DNA of 64,000 bases from contig NZ_AEUD01000007.1 of NCBI RefSeq assembly GCF_000192435.1, forward strand, positions 124,001 to 188,000. The letters run 5' to 3'. The notes beneath the pieces were generated by a model. The model searched no databases. It was not told the origin of the DNA and worked only from the letters and a program-made list of their open reading frames with translations. The translations under genes and the position numbers were made by a program. Numbering within the stretch: the stretch's first letter is position 1; each line of letters begins with the position of its first letter. The stretch comes from Gordonia neofelifaecis NRRL B-59395. GTDB taxonomy: Bacteria; Actinomycetota; Actinomycetes; Mycobacteriales; Mycobacteriaceae. Of this stretch, positions 55,097 through 64,000 are shown in pieces.

Positions 55097-55811
55097 CGGT
55101 GATCACCTCCTCCTCGGGTCCGGTGATCCGGCGGCCGGAGATCAGATACCGGATCAGCACGGTTGCGGTGAACAGACACATCGCCACGATCAGCATGGCC
55201 CGCGGCGCCACCAGGTGCGCCACCACGCCCGAGCCGATCGCCAGGACGACGGTGCCGACATCCCGGTTCGCGTCGACGGCGTCGATCGACAGGGCGATGA
55301 ACAGGGCGGTCAGCACGAAACCCAGACCCGACAGGCCGCCGAGGACCGCTGGGCCGGCCACCGAGCCGACCAGCGCGCCGGTGGCCCACGATGTCTGCAG
55401 TCCGATCTGCGTCCACGTGATCTGCGAGGACGGCCACGTCGCCGCCGCGGGGGAGGTGCACAGGGCGTACGCCTCATCGCACAGGGCGTAGATGCTGTAG
55501 AACTTCCGGCCGCGTCCGTGGACGCGGTCGAGTGGGAACGACAGTCCGTAGAACAGGTGCCGCGAGTTCACGAGGAAGGTCGTCACGGCGATCGCGGCGA
55601 TCGGTGTGGCCAGCGCGAACATGCCGGCGAGGATGAACTCGACAGACCCGGCGAAGATCACCGTCGACATCACCGGGGCCACCCACCAGTCGAGGCCGGT
55701 GGTCCGGCACAGGACGCCGAACCCGATCCCCAGGGCGAACAGCCCGAGCCAGACGACGCCGCCGACCTTGGCGGCGGCGACAGCCGAACGCCAGAAGCCG
55801 GATGAGGTCAT
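55089..55811 (-). CDS. AzlC-family branched-chain amino acid permease
   Basis: 240 aa multi-helix membrane protein. Family marks are FAGSVEFILAGMFA, TTFLVNSRHLFYGLSF and FYSIYALCDEAYAL. With AzlD it likely exports branched-chain amino acids or analogues. ATG 55811 lies 6 nt after a minus-strand TACAAT (55818-55823); the open frame upstream runs into the repeat element and is not used. Confidence 0.88.
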   Translation of the reverse strand: MTSSGFWRSAVAAAKVGGVVWLGLFALGIGFGVLCRTTGLDWWVAPVMSTVIFAGSVEFILAGMFALATPIAAIAVTTFLVNSRHLFYGLSFPLDRVHGRGRKFYSIYALCDEAYALCTSPAAATWPSSQITWTQIGLQTSWATGALVGSVAGPAVLGGLSGLGFVLTALFIALSIDAVDANRDVGTVVLAIGSGVVAHLVAPRAMLIVAMCLFTATVLIRYLISGRRITGPEEEVITDA

Positions 55812-55817
55812 GGAGGA

Positions 55818-55823
55818 ATTGTA
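55818..55823 (-). promoter_or_regulatory. -10 element of azlCD
   Basis: TACAAT on the minus strand, 6 nt from the azlC ATG, predicts a leaderless azlCD message. Confidence 0.55.
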
Positions 55824-55846
55824 GGAAGCGGTCGACGCTCGAGCGC

Positions 55847-55930
55847 CCTCAGGCTGATCGAGATCCGTGCGTCGGGCGGTCTCGATGCGCCTCGTCACTT
55901 CGTTCCTCGGCTTACTCGACCAGCCTGAGG
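55847..55930. repeat. Dispersed inverted-repeat element, copy 2
   Basis: Arms CCTCAGGCTGATCGAG (55847-55862) and CTCGACCAGCCTGAGG (55915-55930) pair with one mismatch. The interior holds GGTCTCGATGCG and CTCGTCACTTCGTTCCTCG, also present in the element at 29723-29818. No coding potential. Confidence 0.75.
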
Positions 55931-55941
55931 ACGCTGGAACA

Positions 55942-56039
55942 GGTCAGGGACGGGGGATTCTCTCGGAGCCCTCCGCAGGCGCGAGCCCCCAAGGGCGAGC
56001 GCCGAGGACTGCCGAGGAGAGAATCCCCCGCCCCTGACC
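55942..56039. repeat. Long-stem hairpin downstream of fadE23
   Basis: Arms 55942-55964 and 56017-56039 pair over 23 bp with a single mismatch, around a 52-nt loop that holds further GC-rich repeats. It lies 37 bp past the fadE23 stop, so it may be its terminator, but the loop is much larger than usual. It could equally be a second type of intergenic repeat. Confidence 0.6.
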
Positions 56040-56076
56040 GTGCTGCAGAATTGGAACTACTGCAGACCCGGCCGAA

Positions 56077-57297
56077 TCACTTCAGTTCGGCACTGCTCTT
56101 CCCGAGCACCCGGCGGGCGATGATCAACTGCTGGATCTGCTGCGTCCCCTCGAAGATGTCGAGGATCTTCGAGTCGCGGGCCCACTTCTCGAGGAGCGTC
56201 CGCTCGGAGTATCCGTAGGTGGACGCGAGTTCGACCGCCTTGTTGGTGACGTCGGTACCGGTACGACCGGCCTTCGCCTTGGACATCGACGCCTCGAGCG
56301 AGTTGGGCATCTTGTTGTCGGCCATCCACGCCGCACGGATCGCGAGCAGGTATGCGGCCTCGTAGTCGGACTCCATGCGGATGAACTCCGCGACGGCGGC
56401 CGGCTGGTCGGCGGCGGGACGGTCGTAGTCGATCTCCAGACCCGCGTCCTCGAGGAGCGTGCGCAGTTCCTCGAGGGCGGCCCGAGTGACGCCCACGGCC
56501 ATCGCCGCGACCATCGGCCGCGTGTTGTCGAAGGTCTGCATGACGCCGCCGAAGCCCTTTTTGACGTCGACCTCCGGCGAGCCGAGCAGGAACTCCTTGG
56601 GGATGCGGCAGTCCTCGAAGCGGATCACCGCGGTGTCGGACGCCCGGATGCCGAGCTTGTGCTCCAGGCGGACGATCGTCACGCCCGGATGCTCGCGGGG
56701 CACCACGAAGCTCTTGATCGCGGCGCGGCCGAGACTGCGGTCGACCGAGGCCCAGACGACGATGTGGGAGGCACGGGAGCCGGCGGTGACGAAGATCTTC
56801 TCGCCGTTGATCACGTACTCGTCGCCGTCGAGGGTGGCGGTGGTGGTGACGGCCGCCGAGTCGGAGCCGAAGCTCGGCTCGGTGATCGCCATCGACGCCC
56901 AGACCTCACCGCCCATCGCCTCGAGCTGTTCGTCGCTCGCGACGGCGGCGATCGCCGCGTTGCCGAGACCCTGGTAGGGGATCGACAGCATCAGGCCGAC
57001 GTCGCCGTATGAGGCCCACATCGCGTTGAGGACGGACTGCATGTTGCCGCCGTTGGCGTTGTAGCCCTCCGGACGCTCCTTGTTCGCGTCCCCACGACCG
57101 CCCGCCGCACCCGCGCCGGCCTGTCCCGCGGCCGCGAGGCCGTTGTACAGGTAGGCGAGCGTGTCGAGTTCTACCGGGTACTCATGCTCGGCGAGGTCGT
57201 ACTTGCGCGAGATGGGACGGAAGATCTCCAGCGCGGCGTCGCGTGCCTGATCGATGGTGGTGTGCAGCTTCTTGGGCAGTTCGAGATTGATAGCCAT
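56077..57297 (-). CDS. fadE23: Acyl-CoA dehydrogenase FadE23
   Basis: 406 aa. Orthologue of Rv3140. FAD/acyl-CoA-binding ITEPSFGSDSAAV, INGEKIFVTAGSRA and the C-terminal KILDIFEGTQQIQQL with the catalytic Glu region. A short Gly-rich insert (AGAGAAGGRGDANKE) near residue 65 is unlike most ACADs. It probably acts as a heteromer with FadE24. AGGAG precedes the ATG. It is separated by 29 bp from fadE24, forming one operon. Confidence 0.88.
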   Translation of the reverse strand: MAINLELPKKLHTTIDQARDAALEIFRPISRKYDLAEHEYPVELDTLAYLYNGLAAAGQAGAGAAGGRGDANKERPEGYNANGGNMQSVLNAMWASYGDVGLMLSIPYQGLGNAAIAAVASDEQLEAMGGEVWASMAITEPSFGSDSAAVTTTATLDGDEYVINGEKIFVTAGSRASHIVVWASVDRSLGRAAIKSFVVPREHPGVTIVRLEHKLGIRASDTAVIRFEDCRIPKEFLLGSPEVDVKKGFGGVMQTFDNTRPMVAAMAVGVTRAALEELRTLLEDAGLEIDYDRPAADQPAAVAEFIRMESDYEAAYLLAIRAAWMADNKMPNSLEASMSKAKAGRTGTDVTNKAVELASTYGYSERTLLEKWARDSKILDIFEGTQQIQQLIIARRVLGKSSAELK

Positions 57298-57326
57298 TGA
57301 GCTCTCCTAAAAGACTCGCGTCGCCG

Positions 57327-58694
57327 TCAGAGGACGACGATGCCCTCGCCGATGCCCGCGCCGCGCAGGTCGCGGTACCACCGCTCCACCGGGTGCTCCT
57401 TGGTGAAGCCGTGTCCGCCCAGCAGCTGCACGCCGTCCAGGCCGATCTGCAGGCCCTTGTCGATGGTGAGCTTGCGCGCGAGCGCGGCCTCGCGAGCGAA
57501 CGACAGGCCCTGCTCGGCGCGCGACGCGCCGCGGAGGGTGACCAGGCGGAGGCCGTCGAGCTCGGTGGCCATGTTGGCGACCATGAAGGCCACGGCCTGG
57601 CGGTTCGAGATCGGCTCGCCGAACGCCTCACGTTCGTTGACGTAGGGGATCACGTAGTCGAGCATCGCCTTCGCGGTGCCTGCGGCCAGCGCCGCCCAGC
57701 CGAGACGCGAGAGCCGGACCACGTCGCGGTACGCGGCGAACGCGGCGTCGGCGTCGCCCTCGCCGAGCAGTGCGGACTCCGGCACGGCGACGTCGTTGAG
57801 CAGGAGCCGACCCATGCCCGCGGCGCGCAGACCCATGCCCGGATCGGCTTCGACCACCAGTCCGGCCGTGTCCGACTCGACGATGAACAGGGCGGGACGA
57901 CCGTCGAGCTGGGCGCCGACGATGAGCAGCTCCGCACTGCCCGCGGCCGGGACGAACGACTTGACGCCGGACAGCCGGTAGCCGCTCGGTACGCGCTTGG
58001 CCTTGGTCTGCAGGTCGAAGGCGTCGAACAGCGGGCGCGGCTCGGCGATGACGACCGCGGAGGTCGGGACGTTCTCGCCCGCGAAGTCGGGGAGGTAGGT
58101 GCGCTGCTGGCCGTCGCTGCCGAAGTTGGTCAGCGTGGTGGCGACGCCGCTCGGGGCGAGGAGGGGCAGTGCCAGTCCCATGTCGCCGTACGCCATGGCC
58201 TCGGCGACGAGCGCGTTGGTGACGACACCGCGTTCGGTGGCGGCGCCGTCGAACGCCTCCGGCACGTTGATCATGGTGATGCCGAGCTCCGCCGACCGCG
58301 TGAGGATGTCGTCCGGGGTGGTGGCGTCGGCGTCGGCGTCCAAGGCGGCCGGACGCAGGATCTCGGTGGAGAAGTCGCGGACGGTCTCGGCGATCATCTC
58401 CTGTTCCTCGTCGGGATTGAGGTTGAAGAAACCCTTCGATCCGGTCGACGGGCGCTCGGGCTTGCCGCTACTCGCGACCTGCGAGAATGCGCGATTGGCC
58501 GCACCCAGGGTCTTGAAACCGGTCTTCGTGGCCTCGAAGGCGACGCGGTTGATCGGCTCGCGGAGCTTGTACTTCTCGGCGATGTCGGAGCCGGTGATGG
58601 TGGTCAGCACGCGCATGGCGGTACCGATCGGGCTGCGCTTGTGCTGCTGCGCACCGACGGACGACGTGTCGCGGGGTTCGGTGTTCGTGGTCAT
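57327..58694 (-). CDS. fadE24: Acyl-CoA dehydrogenase-like FadE24
   Basis: 455 aa. Orthologue of Rv3139. An N-terminal extension (SPIGTAMRVLTTITGSDIAE) precedes the ACAD fold. It contains GLRAAGMGRLLLNDV and HGFTKEHPVERWYRD, but the usual catalytic EGTxQI box is absent, as expected if FadE23 supplies the active site. GAGGAA precedes the ATG. Two palindromic operators lie 57-95 bp upstream. In M. tuberculosis the pair is induced by isoniazid; substrate unknown. Confidence 0.88.
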   Translation of the reverse strand: MTTNTEPRDTSSVGAQQHKRSPIGTAMRVLTTITGSDIAEKYKLREPINRVAFEATKTGFKTLGAANRAFSQVASSGKPERPSTGSKGFFNLNPDEEQEMIAETVRDFSTEILRPAALDADADATTPDDILTRSAELGITMINVPEAFDGAATERGVVTNALVAEAMAYGDMGLALPLLAPSGVATTLTNFGSDGQQRTYLPDFAGENVPTSAVVIAEPRPLFDAFDLQTKAKRVPSGYRLSGVKSFVPAAGSAELLIVGAQLDGRPALFIVESDTAGLVVEADPGMGLRAAGMGRLLLNDVAVPESALLGEGDADAAFAAYRDVVRLSRLGWAALAAGTAKAMLDYVIPYVNEREAFGEPISNRQAVAFMVANMATELDGLRLVTLRGASRAEQGLSFAREAALARKLTIDKGLQIGLDGVQLLGGHGFTKEHPVERWYRDLRGAGIGEGIVVL

Positions 58695-58750
58695 TTCCTC
58701 ACCAGGTTCTCGAAGGGCGGTCGGCCGACGCGGATGTCGGAGGCGGAGTT

Positions 58751-58789
58751 CTTACTCCACAGTAAGTCCAAACCTTACTCCGCGGTAAG
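58751..58789. promoter_or_regulatory. Tandem operator between fadE24 and the MBL gene
   Basis: CTTACTCCACAGTAAG (58751-58766) and CTTACTCCGCGGTAAG (58774-58789) are two CTTAC-N6-GTAAG palindromes, 23 bp centre to centre. This is the usual form of a TetR-type repressor site. They lie between the divergent fadE24 and MBL genes. Confidence 0.72.
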
Positions 58790-58827
58790 AAGGTTGTCAC
58801 GCGACCGTCTCAACTAAGTTGGACGTC

Positions 58828-59487
58828 ATGCGCGTCACACACTTCGGACACTCGTGCGTCTTGCTGGAGATCGACGGGACGAGGGTGCTCTTCGACCCCG
58901 GAAACCTCTCGTCCGGCTACGAATCGCTGACCGGCCTCGACGCGATCCTGATCACCCATCAGCATCCCGATCACGCGGATCCGGCGAAGCTGCCCGCACT
59001 GGTGGCCGCGAATCCCGATGCCCTGCGTTACGCGGATCCGCAGACCGCCGCGCAACTCGCCGACCGTGGCGACGCGGGCGACTGGGCGGTGATGGGGCCG
59101 GGCGAGAAGACGGTGATCGGCGCGATCGTCGTCCGCGGGACCGGTGGTCGGCATGCGGTGATCCATCCGGAACTGCCGGTGGTCGACAACATCTCCTATG
59201 TCGTGGACACGGCGGAGCGCGCCGGCGCGTTCATGCACCCCGGCGACAGTCTGTACATCCCGTTCGAGCGGATCGACGTTCTCGCACTTCCCGCGGCGGC
59301 GCCCTGGCTCAAGCTGAGCGAGCCGATCGACTATCTGCGCGCCGTCGCGCCGCGACTGGCGTTCCCGATCCACCAGGCGATTCAGTCGGAACCGGGCCGG
59401 GCGATTCACAACGCGCGGATCGACGACATGAGGCCCGCGGGTACCGAGTTCACGGTTCTGGAACCCGGCCTGCCCGCGGAACTGTAG
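58828..59487 (+). CDS. UlaG-like metallo-beta-lactamase-fold hydrolase
   Basis: 219 aa. FGHSCVLLEIDG and ITHQHPDHADPAK (HxHxDH) with late FPIHQ match UlaG/YjbZ-type MBL enzymes. Two-metal hydrolase, substrate unknown. ATG 58828 is preferred over TTG 58819 because TAAGTT (58815-58820) lies 7 nt upstream of the ATG. The tandem operator may control it together with fadE24. Confidence 0.82.
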   Translation: MRVTHFGHSCVLLEIDGTRVLFDPGNLSSGYESLTGLDAILITHQHPDHADPAKLPALVAANPDALRYADPQTAAQLADRGDAGDWAVMGPGEKTVIGAIVVRGTGGRHAVIHPELPVVDNISYVVDTAERAGAFMHPGDSLYIPFERIDVLALPAAAPWLKLSEPIDYLRAVAPRLAFPIHQAIQSEPGRAIHNARIDDMRPAGTEFTVLEPGLPAEL

Positions 59488-59498
59488 GCGCTCGGGCG

Positions 59499-59849
59499 CT
59501 ACTTCGGGAGCGGGCTGTAGAAGACGAGCCCGTTGCCCTTGTTGTCGTAGACGACGGCACGCCGCTCGTGCGCGTCGTTGTAGGCCTGGGTGACGATGCC
59601 GCCGCCGCTGGCCTCGACGGCCTTCGCGGCGGCGTCGACGTCGTCGGTCTTGATGCCGACGACCACTTGACCGTGGATCGGATGGTCCACCGCGGTGGCG
59701 AGGGCGACGGTGATCCCGCCGCCGTCGAGTGCGGCGAAATGCGCTCCGTCGCGGAACTTCAGCGGCATGCCCAGGGTCTCGCCGTAGAACTCGATCGACT
59801 CGTCGAGATCGTCGGTGGACAGGACGATCATCTTCACTTCATTGCTCAT
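59499..59849 (-). CDS. VOC-family (glyoxalase-like) protein
   Basis: 116 aa. Two beta-alpha-beta modules: KMIVLSTDDLDESIEFYGET and VGIKTDDVDAAAKAVEASGG, ending NKGNGLVFYSP. Such proteins bind a metal and either isomerise glutathione adducts, open rings or confer resistance; which applies here is unknown. ATG 59849 lies 7 nt from a minus-strand TAACGT (59857-59862). It converges on the MBL gene. Confidence 0.83.
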   Translation of the reverse strand: MSNEVKMIVLSTDDLDESIEFYGETLGMPLKFRDGAHFAALDGGGITVALATAVDHPIHGQVVVGIKTDDVDAAAKAVEASGGGIVTQAYNDAHERRAVVYDNKGNGLVFYSPLPK

Positions 59850-59917
59850 GGCGCGGACGTTACTCGCGGCCGCGCACCGGTGCGGCCGGAAATGAGCGGG
59901 TCTGAGCGATACGAGAC

Positions 59918-60718
59918 TTAGGCCCCTAATGCGGCGAGGGTCGCCTCGTGAAGCAGACCGTTCGACGCGACGGCGCTGCCGCCGGCCGGCCCCGCCGATC
60001 CCTCGAGGCTGGTGAACCGGCCACCGGCTTCGCGGACCAGGACGTCGAGTGCCGCGAGGTCCCACAGGGACACCTCCGGTTCCGCGGTGACGTCGACGGC
60101 GCCCTCTGCGACCAGACAGTAGTTGTAGAAGTCGCCATACCCGCGCACGCGCCAGACGGCGTCGGTGAGAGCGATGAACCGATCCCGGATTCCGCGGTCG
60201 GCCCAGCCGGACAGGCTCGAGAACGCCAGGGACGACGACGCGAGATCGCCGACGTCGGAGACCGAGATCGACCGGGGCTCGCCGCCGGCGACCGCGGCGA
60301 ACGCACCGAGTCCGTCGGCCGCCCACCAACGCCGGTTCAGCGCGGGTGCGCTGACGACGCCGACGACCGGGACGCCGTCCTCGAGCAGGGCGATCAGGGT
60401 GGCCCACACCGGAACGCCGCGGACGAAGTTCTTGGTCCCGTCGATCGGGTCGATCACCCACTGCCGCCCCGACAGGACCGGATCGCCGCCGAACTCCTCG
60501 CCGAGGACCGCGTCGCCGGGCCGGGCCGCGGCGATCCGGTCGCGCAGCAGACGTTCGCAGGCCAGGTCGGCGTCGGACACCGGCGTGAGATCGGGCTTGG
60601 AGTCGACCTTCAGGTCGATCGCGCCGAAGCGGCCCGCGGTCAGCTCGTCGGCCCGGTCGGCCAGTCCGAGTGCGAGTTCGAGGTCTGCCGTGCGCGAGTT
60701 GTCCGGTGTCGATGCCAC
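59918..60718 (-). CDS. hisN: Histidinol-phosphatase HisN (IMPase family)
   Basis: 266 aa. Inositol-monophosphatase fold with [22 protein letters not shown] and [17 protein letters not shown], all metal-binding motifs of the family. In actinobacteria HisN removes phosphate from L-histidinol phosphate in histidine synthesis; M. tuberculosis Rv3137 does so. The start is a GTG at 60718. It is divergent from the small protein gene at 60739 with only 20 bp between start codons. Confidence 0.88.
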   Translation of the reverse strand: MASTPDNSRTADLELALGLADRADELTAGRFGAIDLKVDSKPDLTPVSDADLACERLLRDRIAAARPGDAVLGEEFGGDPVLSGRQWVIDPIDGTKNFVRGVPVWATLIALLEDGVPVVGVVSAPALNRRWWAADGLGAFAAVAGGEPRSISVSDVGDLASSSLAFSSLSGWADRGIRDRFIALTDAVWRVRGYGDFYNYCLVAEGAVDVTAEPEVSLWDLAALDVLVREAGGRFTSLEGSAGPAGGSAVASNGLLHEATLAALGA

Positions 60719-60725
60719 AGTCGCC

Positions 60726-60732
60726 TAGGGTA
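60726..60732. promoter_or_regulatory. Overlapping divergent -10 boxes, hisN and 60739 gene
   Basis: Plus strand TAGGGT (60726-60731) lies 7 nt before ATG 60739. Minus strand TACCCT (60727-60732) lies 8 nt before GTG 60718. The two hexamers occupy nearly the same bases, so only one polymerase can bind at a time. Confidence 0.5.
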
Positions 60733-60738
60733 GCGGGT

Positions 60739-61095
60739 ATGCCCACTTGGATCGTCGCCGTCTTCATCCTCCTTCTGGTCGTGAGCGTGGTCGCGATGAT
60801 CGCGAGCCGACGCGGCAACGGATTCCGAGGTCCGGGGACGGCGGCGGCGGGATTCGTGCAGGGGACGCTGACCGTCACCGGGCTCGGCAGGGAGAACGAG
60901 CCGGACAAGAACGGCCAGCGGTACTGCACGCTGAGTGGAACGATCATCGGCCCGCAGATCGGCCCGACCGAGGTCTACGGAACCCAGGTCCTCGGTCCCG
61001 GTGCGGTCGCGCCGAGCATCGGCACGGATCTCCCGGTGGTCTACCGTCCCGGCAAGGTCGACTCGACCTGGCGACTCGGGGCGCTCCAGGACTGA
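60739..61095 (+). CDS. Small membrane-anchored protein, unknown
   Basis: 118 aa. One N-terminal membrane helix (TWIVAVFILLLVVSVVAMIA), then a short beta-rich domain with ENEPDKNGQRYCTLSG and PVVYRPGKVDSTWRLG. No family recognised. It is followed by prfB after 42 bp. The ATG at 60739 is supported by TAGGGT 7 nt upstream. Confidence 0.7.
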   Translation: MPTWIVAVFILLLVVSVVAMIASRRGNGFRGPGTAAAGFVQGTLTVTGLGRENEPDKNGQRYCTLSGTIIGPQIGPTEVYGTQVLGPGAVAPSIGTDLPVVYRPGKVDSTWRLGALQD

Positions 61096-61137
61096 CCGCG
61101 GGCCGACCCGGTCGGCCAGAGGGTAACCTGATCTCTC

Positions 61138-62250
<1,113 letters not shown>

Positions 62251-62260
62251 CAGCCGGCAT

Positions 62261-63199
62261 ATGAATCAGACGACCTACCTGGTCGACGAACTCGGCCTCC
62301 CCGCATGGATGCGAGCCTGGGAGGAATGGCTGGCCGTCGACTTCGTCAGCATCCTCCTGTGGGTGATCGGCGGCATCCTGGTCGTCCGATTCTTCCGGTG
62401 GATCGCCGACCGCTACAGCAGTCGCATCCTCAAGCAGTTCGAGTCGAGTGACGACATCGTTCAGTCCGAGGACATGAAGCATCGGCGCGCCCTCGTCGAG
62501 GTGGTCACCTGGACCCTCGTCGCGATCATCGCCGTGGCGGTGACCCTGCACGTGCTGGCCACCTGGATCCCGTCGAGCAGTCTGGTCGGACTGAGCGCCG
62601 TCGTCGGTGCGGCGCTGGGCTTCGGCGCGCAGCGCGTGGTCCAGGACCTGCTGGCCGGCTTCTTCATCATCGCCGAGCATCAGTACGGCTACGGCGACGT
62701 CGTGAACCTCTCGGTCACCGGCGGACTGTCGGCCGAGGGCACGGTCGAGGACGTCACCCTCCGCGTCACCCGACTGCGCAACAGCGACGGCGAGCTGATC
62801 GTGGTGCCCAACGGGCAGATGATCAAGGCCACCAACCTCTCCAAGGACTGGGCGCGCGCTGTCGTGGACGTCCCGGTCCCGATCGATGCGGACATCAACG
62901 AGGTCAACGCCACGCTTCGGGAGGTCGGCGCGGAGTTCTACGACAACCCGAAGTGGAATCGGCTGCTGCTCGACGCACCGTCCTCGCTCGGAATCATCAG
63001 CATGGAGCTGGATTCGGCGACGGTCAGGATGGTCGCGCGGACCCTTCCCGGCCAGCAGTTCGTCATCGGCCGCGCCCTGCGCGGCGACATCATCTACGGC
63101 CTCGCCCGGCACGGCATCTTCGTCCAGACCAAGCAGAAGGCGGTGGTGAAGACCGCTGAACCGGAGGTCGCCGAGATGGATAAGGGGGCGGACGAATGA
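62261..63199 (+). CDS. MscS-family mechanosensitive channel-like protein
   Basis: 312 aa (Rv3104c type). Three N-terminal helices, with pore-lining GAALGFGAQRVVQDLLAGFF and the beta-domain EHQYGYGDVVNL, VTRLRNSDGELIVVPNGQ. It should open under membrane tension to release solutes. ATG 62261 is taken as the start; the open frame extends back into prfB. It overlaps the next gene by 4 nt. Confidence 0.87.
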   Translation: MNQTTYLVDELGLPAWMRAWEEWLAVDFVSILLWVIGGILVVRFFRWIADRYSSRILKQFESSDDIVQSEDMKHRRALVEVVTWTLVAIIAVAVTLHVLATWIPSSSLVGLSAVVGAALGFGAQRVVQDLLAGFFIIAEHQYGYGDVVNLSVTGGLSAEGTVEDVTLRVTRLRNSDGELIVVPNGQMIKATNLSKDWARAVVDVPVPIDADINEVNATLREVGAEFYDNPKWNRLLLDAPSSLGIISMELDSATVRMVARTLPGQQFVIGRALRGDIIYGLARHGIFVQTKQKAVVKTAEPEVAEMDKGADE

Positions 63200-63687
63200 G
63201 TGCCGAGGACTCGTCAACGAAGCCCGCCGCCGACGGCTCAGCCGAATCGGACGTCGATGACGTCGATCAGGAGCAGTCAGCCTTCTCGAAACTGATGCAC
63301 CGGATGCGACACATCTACCGGACGCGCGTTCGCACCACCACGGTGGTGCTGGTCGTGGTCTGGTTCGCGTTGCTCGCGTTCTACGGGTTCAGTTCGCAGC
63401 ACTACGACCCGAAGCCTCAGCCGGGGGAGAACATCTCGAAGGTTCAGTCGACCACCGACTCGACCACCGTGCGTCCGACGACCACGTCGTCGGAGCCGTC
63501 GACGTCGGTCGAGGAGTCGACGCCGACGACCACCGAAGAATCCACCGACACGCAGGTGCGGAGGGGATCTCAGGACACCGTCGAGCCGACGAGCGAGGCG
63601 ACCCAGAACCCGCACGGCGGATTGCCCGGAACGACCGAAGGCTCCGCGCAGCAGTCGGTCGGGGCGACCGGCAGCAGCGGAAGGTAG
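63196..63687 (+). CDS. Single-pass Thr/Ser-rich membrane protein (Rv3103c type)
   Basis: 163 aa. A charged cytoplasmic N-terminus (about 50 residues), one helix ([18 protein letters not shown]), then an extracytoplasmic low-complexity region rich in Thr, Ser, Pro and Glu. The same position before ftsE is found in mycobacteria. Overlaps the MscS-like stop (ATGA). A cell-wall or divisome role is possible but not shown. Confidence 0.72.
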   Translation: MSAEDSSTKPAADGSAESDVDDVDQEQSAFSKLMHRMRHIYRTRVRTTTVVLVVVWFALLAFYGFSSQHYDPKPQPGENISKVQSTTDSTTVRPTTTSSEPSTSVEESTPTTTEESTDTQVRRGSQDTVEPTSEATQNPHGGLPGTTEGSAQQSVGATGSSGR

Positions 63688-63715
63688 CGCCGACCGGTCA
63701 GTACACTGGGCTACC

Positions 63716-64000
63716 GTGATCAAGCTGACGAACGTGACGATGCAATACGCAGCGTCTTCTCGCCCTGCGCTGGATGATCTGTCGCTGGAGGTCGAGAAGG
63801 GGGAGTTCGCCTTTCTGATCGGCCCCTCCGGGTCCGGGAAGTCGACGTTCTTCCGGCTGCTGTTGAAAGAGGACAAGCCCACGTCGGGTGAGGTGTACGT
63901 CGGCGACTTCCATGTGAACAGACTGCGGAACCGCGAGGTGCCGAAGCTGCGCCAGTCGATCGGCTGTGTCTTCCAGGACTTCCGGCTGCTGCAGCAGAAG
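63716..64000 (+). CDS. ftsE: Cell-division ABC transporter ATPase FtsE (partial)
   Basis: First 95 codons; the window ends inside the gene. Begins [20 protein letters not shown], with Walker [13 protein letters not shown] and the conserved [15 protein letters not shown]-loop. FtsE works with the membrane subunit FtsX to activate peptidoglycan hydrolases during division. The GTG start at 63716 lies 8 nt after TACACT (63702-63707). Confidence 0.94.
   Translation, partial: MIKLTNVTMQYAASSRPALDDLSLEVEKGEFAFLIGPSGSGKSTFFRLLLKEDKPTSGEVYVGDFHVNRLRNREVPKLRQSIGCVFQDFRLLQQK

Overview
The window is high-GC actinobacterial DNA. Gene content and order point to the mycolic-acid bacteria (Mycobacteriales), most likely Gordonia or a close relative. 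The strongest evidence is a long run in the order of the Mycobacterium tuberculosis Rv3221-Rv3193 block: sigH-rshA, a TB7.3-type biotinyl protein, pdtaS, whiB1, a DAG-kinase-like gene, ParA, rhlE, MiaE_2, DUF3107, a TetR gene, DUF3152, moeZ, TIGR02569, ATL, lipV, adnAB, a K+ channel, nudC, mrx1, uvrD2, whiB7, an ABC1 kinase, DUF2342, a PDZ/Lon-like gene and UPF0182. Shorter blocks match Rv3139-Rv3140 (fadE24/fadE23), Rv3137 (hisN) and Rv3105c-Rv3102c (prfB, MscS-like, Pro/Thr-rich protein, ftsE). The genus is an inference; the order-level assignment is secure.

Layout. 1-3.9 kb: end of a small membrane protein, a quinone-oxidoreductase-like gene, a Baeyer-Villiger-type monooxygenase, DUF5313 and an SRAP (HMCES/YedK) DNA-protein crosslink protein. 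4-15.9 kb: thiol-stress and signalling core (SigH/anti-sigma, ribosomal protein bL37, PdtaS, WhiB1), a lipid kinase, ParA, RhlE and a serine hydrolase. 16-20.6 kb: metalloprotease, MoeZ sulfur transfer, ATL and lipase. 20.7-32.6 kb: recombination and repair helicases AdnA, AdnB and UvrD2 with a K+ channel, NudC and mycoredoxin between them, ending in WhiB7 behind an attenuator-type leader. 32.6-41.3 kb: E1-like protein and ABC1 kinase pair, DUF2342, a frameshifted PDZ/Lon-like gene and the large UPF0182 membrane protein. 41.4-48.7 kb: less conserved accessory stretch with a lone MCE gene, initiator tRNA, a TetR gene, an Abi/HEPN-like protein, a DsbA/CcdA pair, a beta-CASP nuclease and Rpf. 49-58.7 kb: PrpE, two LIP-type lipases around a TetR gene, AzlCD and FadE23/24. 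58.8-64 kb: MBL, VOC, HisN, RF2, MscS-like channel and FtsE (cut by the window end).

The genes form short operons rather than one system. Themes are thiol/oxidative stress (SigH, RsrA, Mrx1, MoeZ, DsbA), antibiotic and NO stress (WhiB1, WhiB7), DNA repair (SRAP, ATL, AdnAB, UvrD2) and lipid metabolism. No mobile element, prophage or CRISPR array is visible. Nearly half of the genes have a TAnnnT-like -10 hexamer 6-8 nt before the start codon and no Shine-Dalgarno sequence, as expected for leaderless transcripts. This spacing was used to choose many starts. Non-coding highlights are a probable dual-start sigH locus, the whiB7 uORF/attenuator, two copies of a dispersed inverted repeat and a tandem operator upstream of fadE24.
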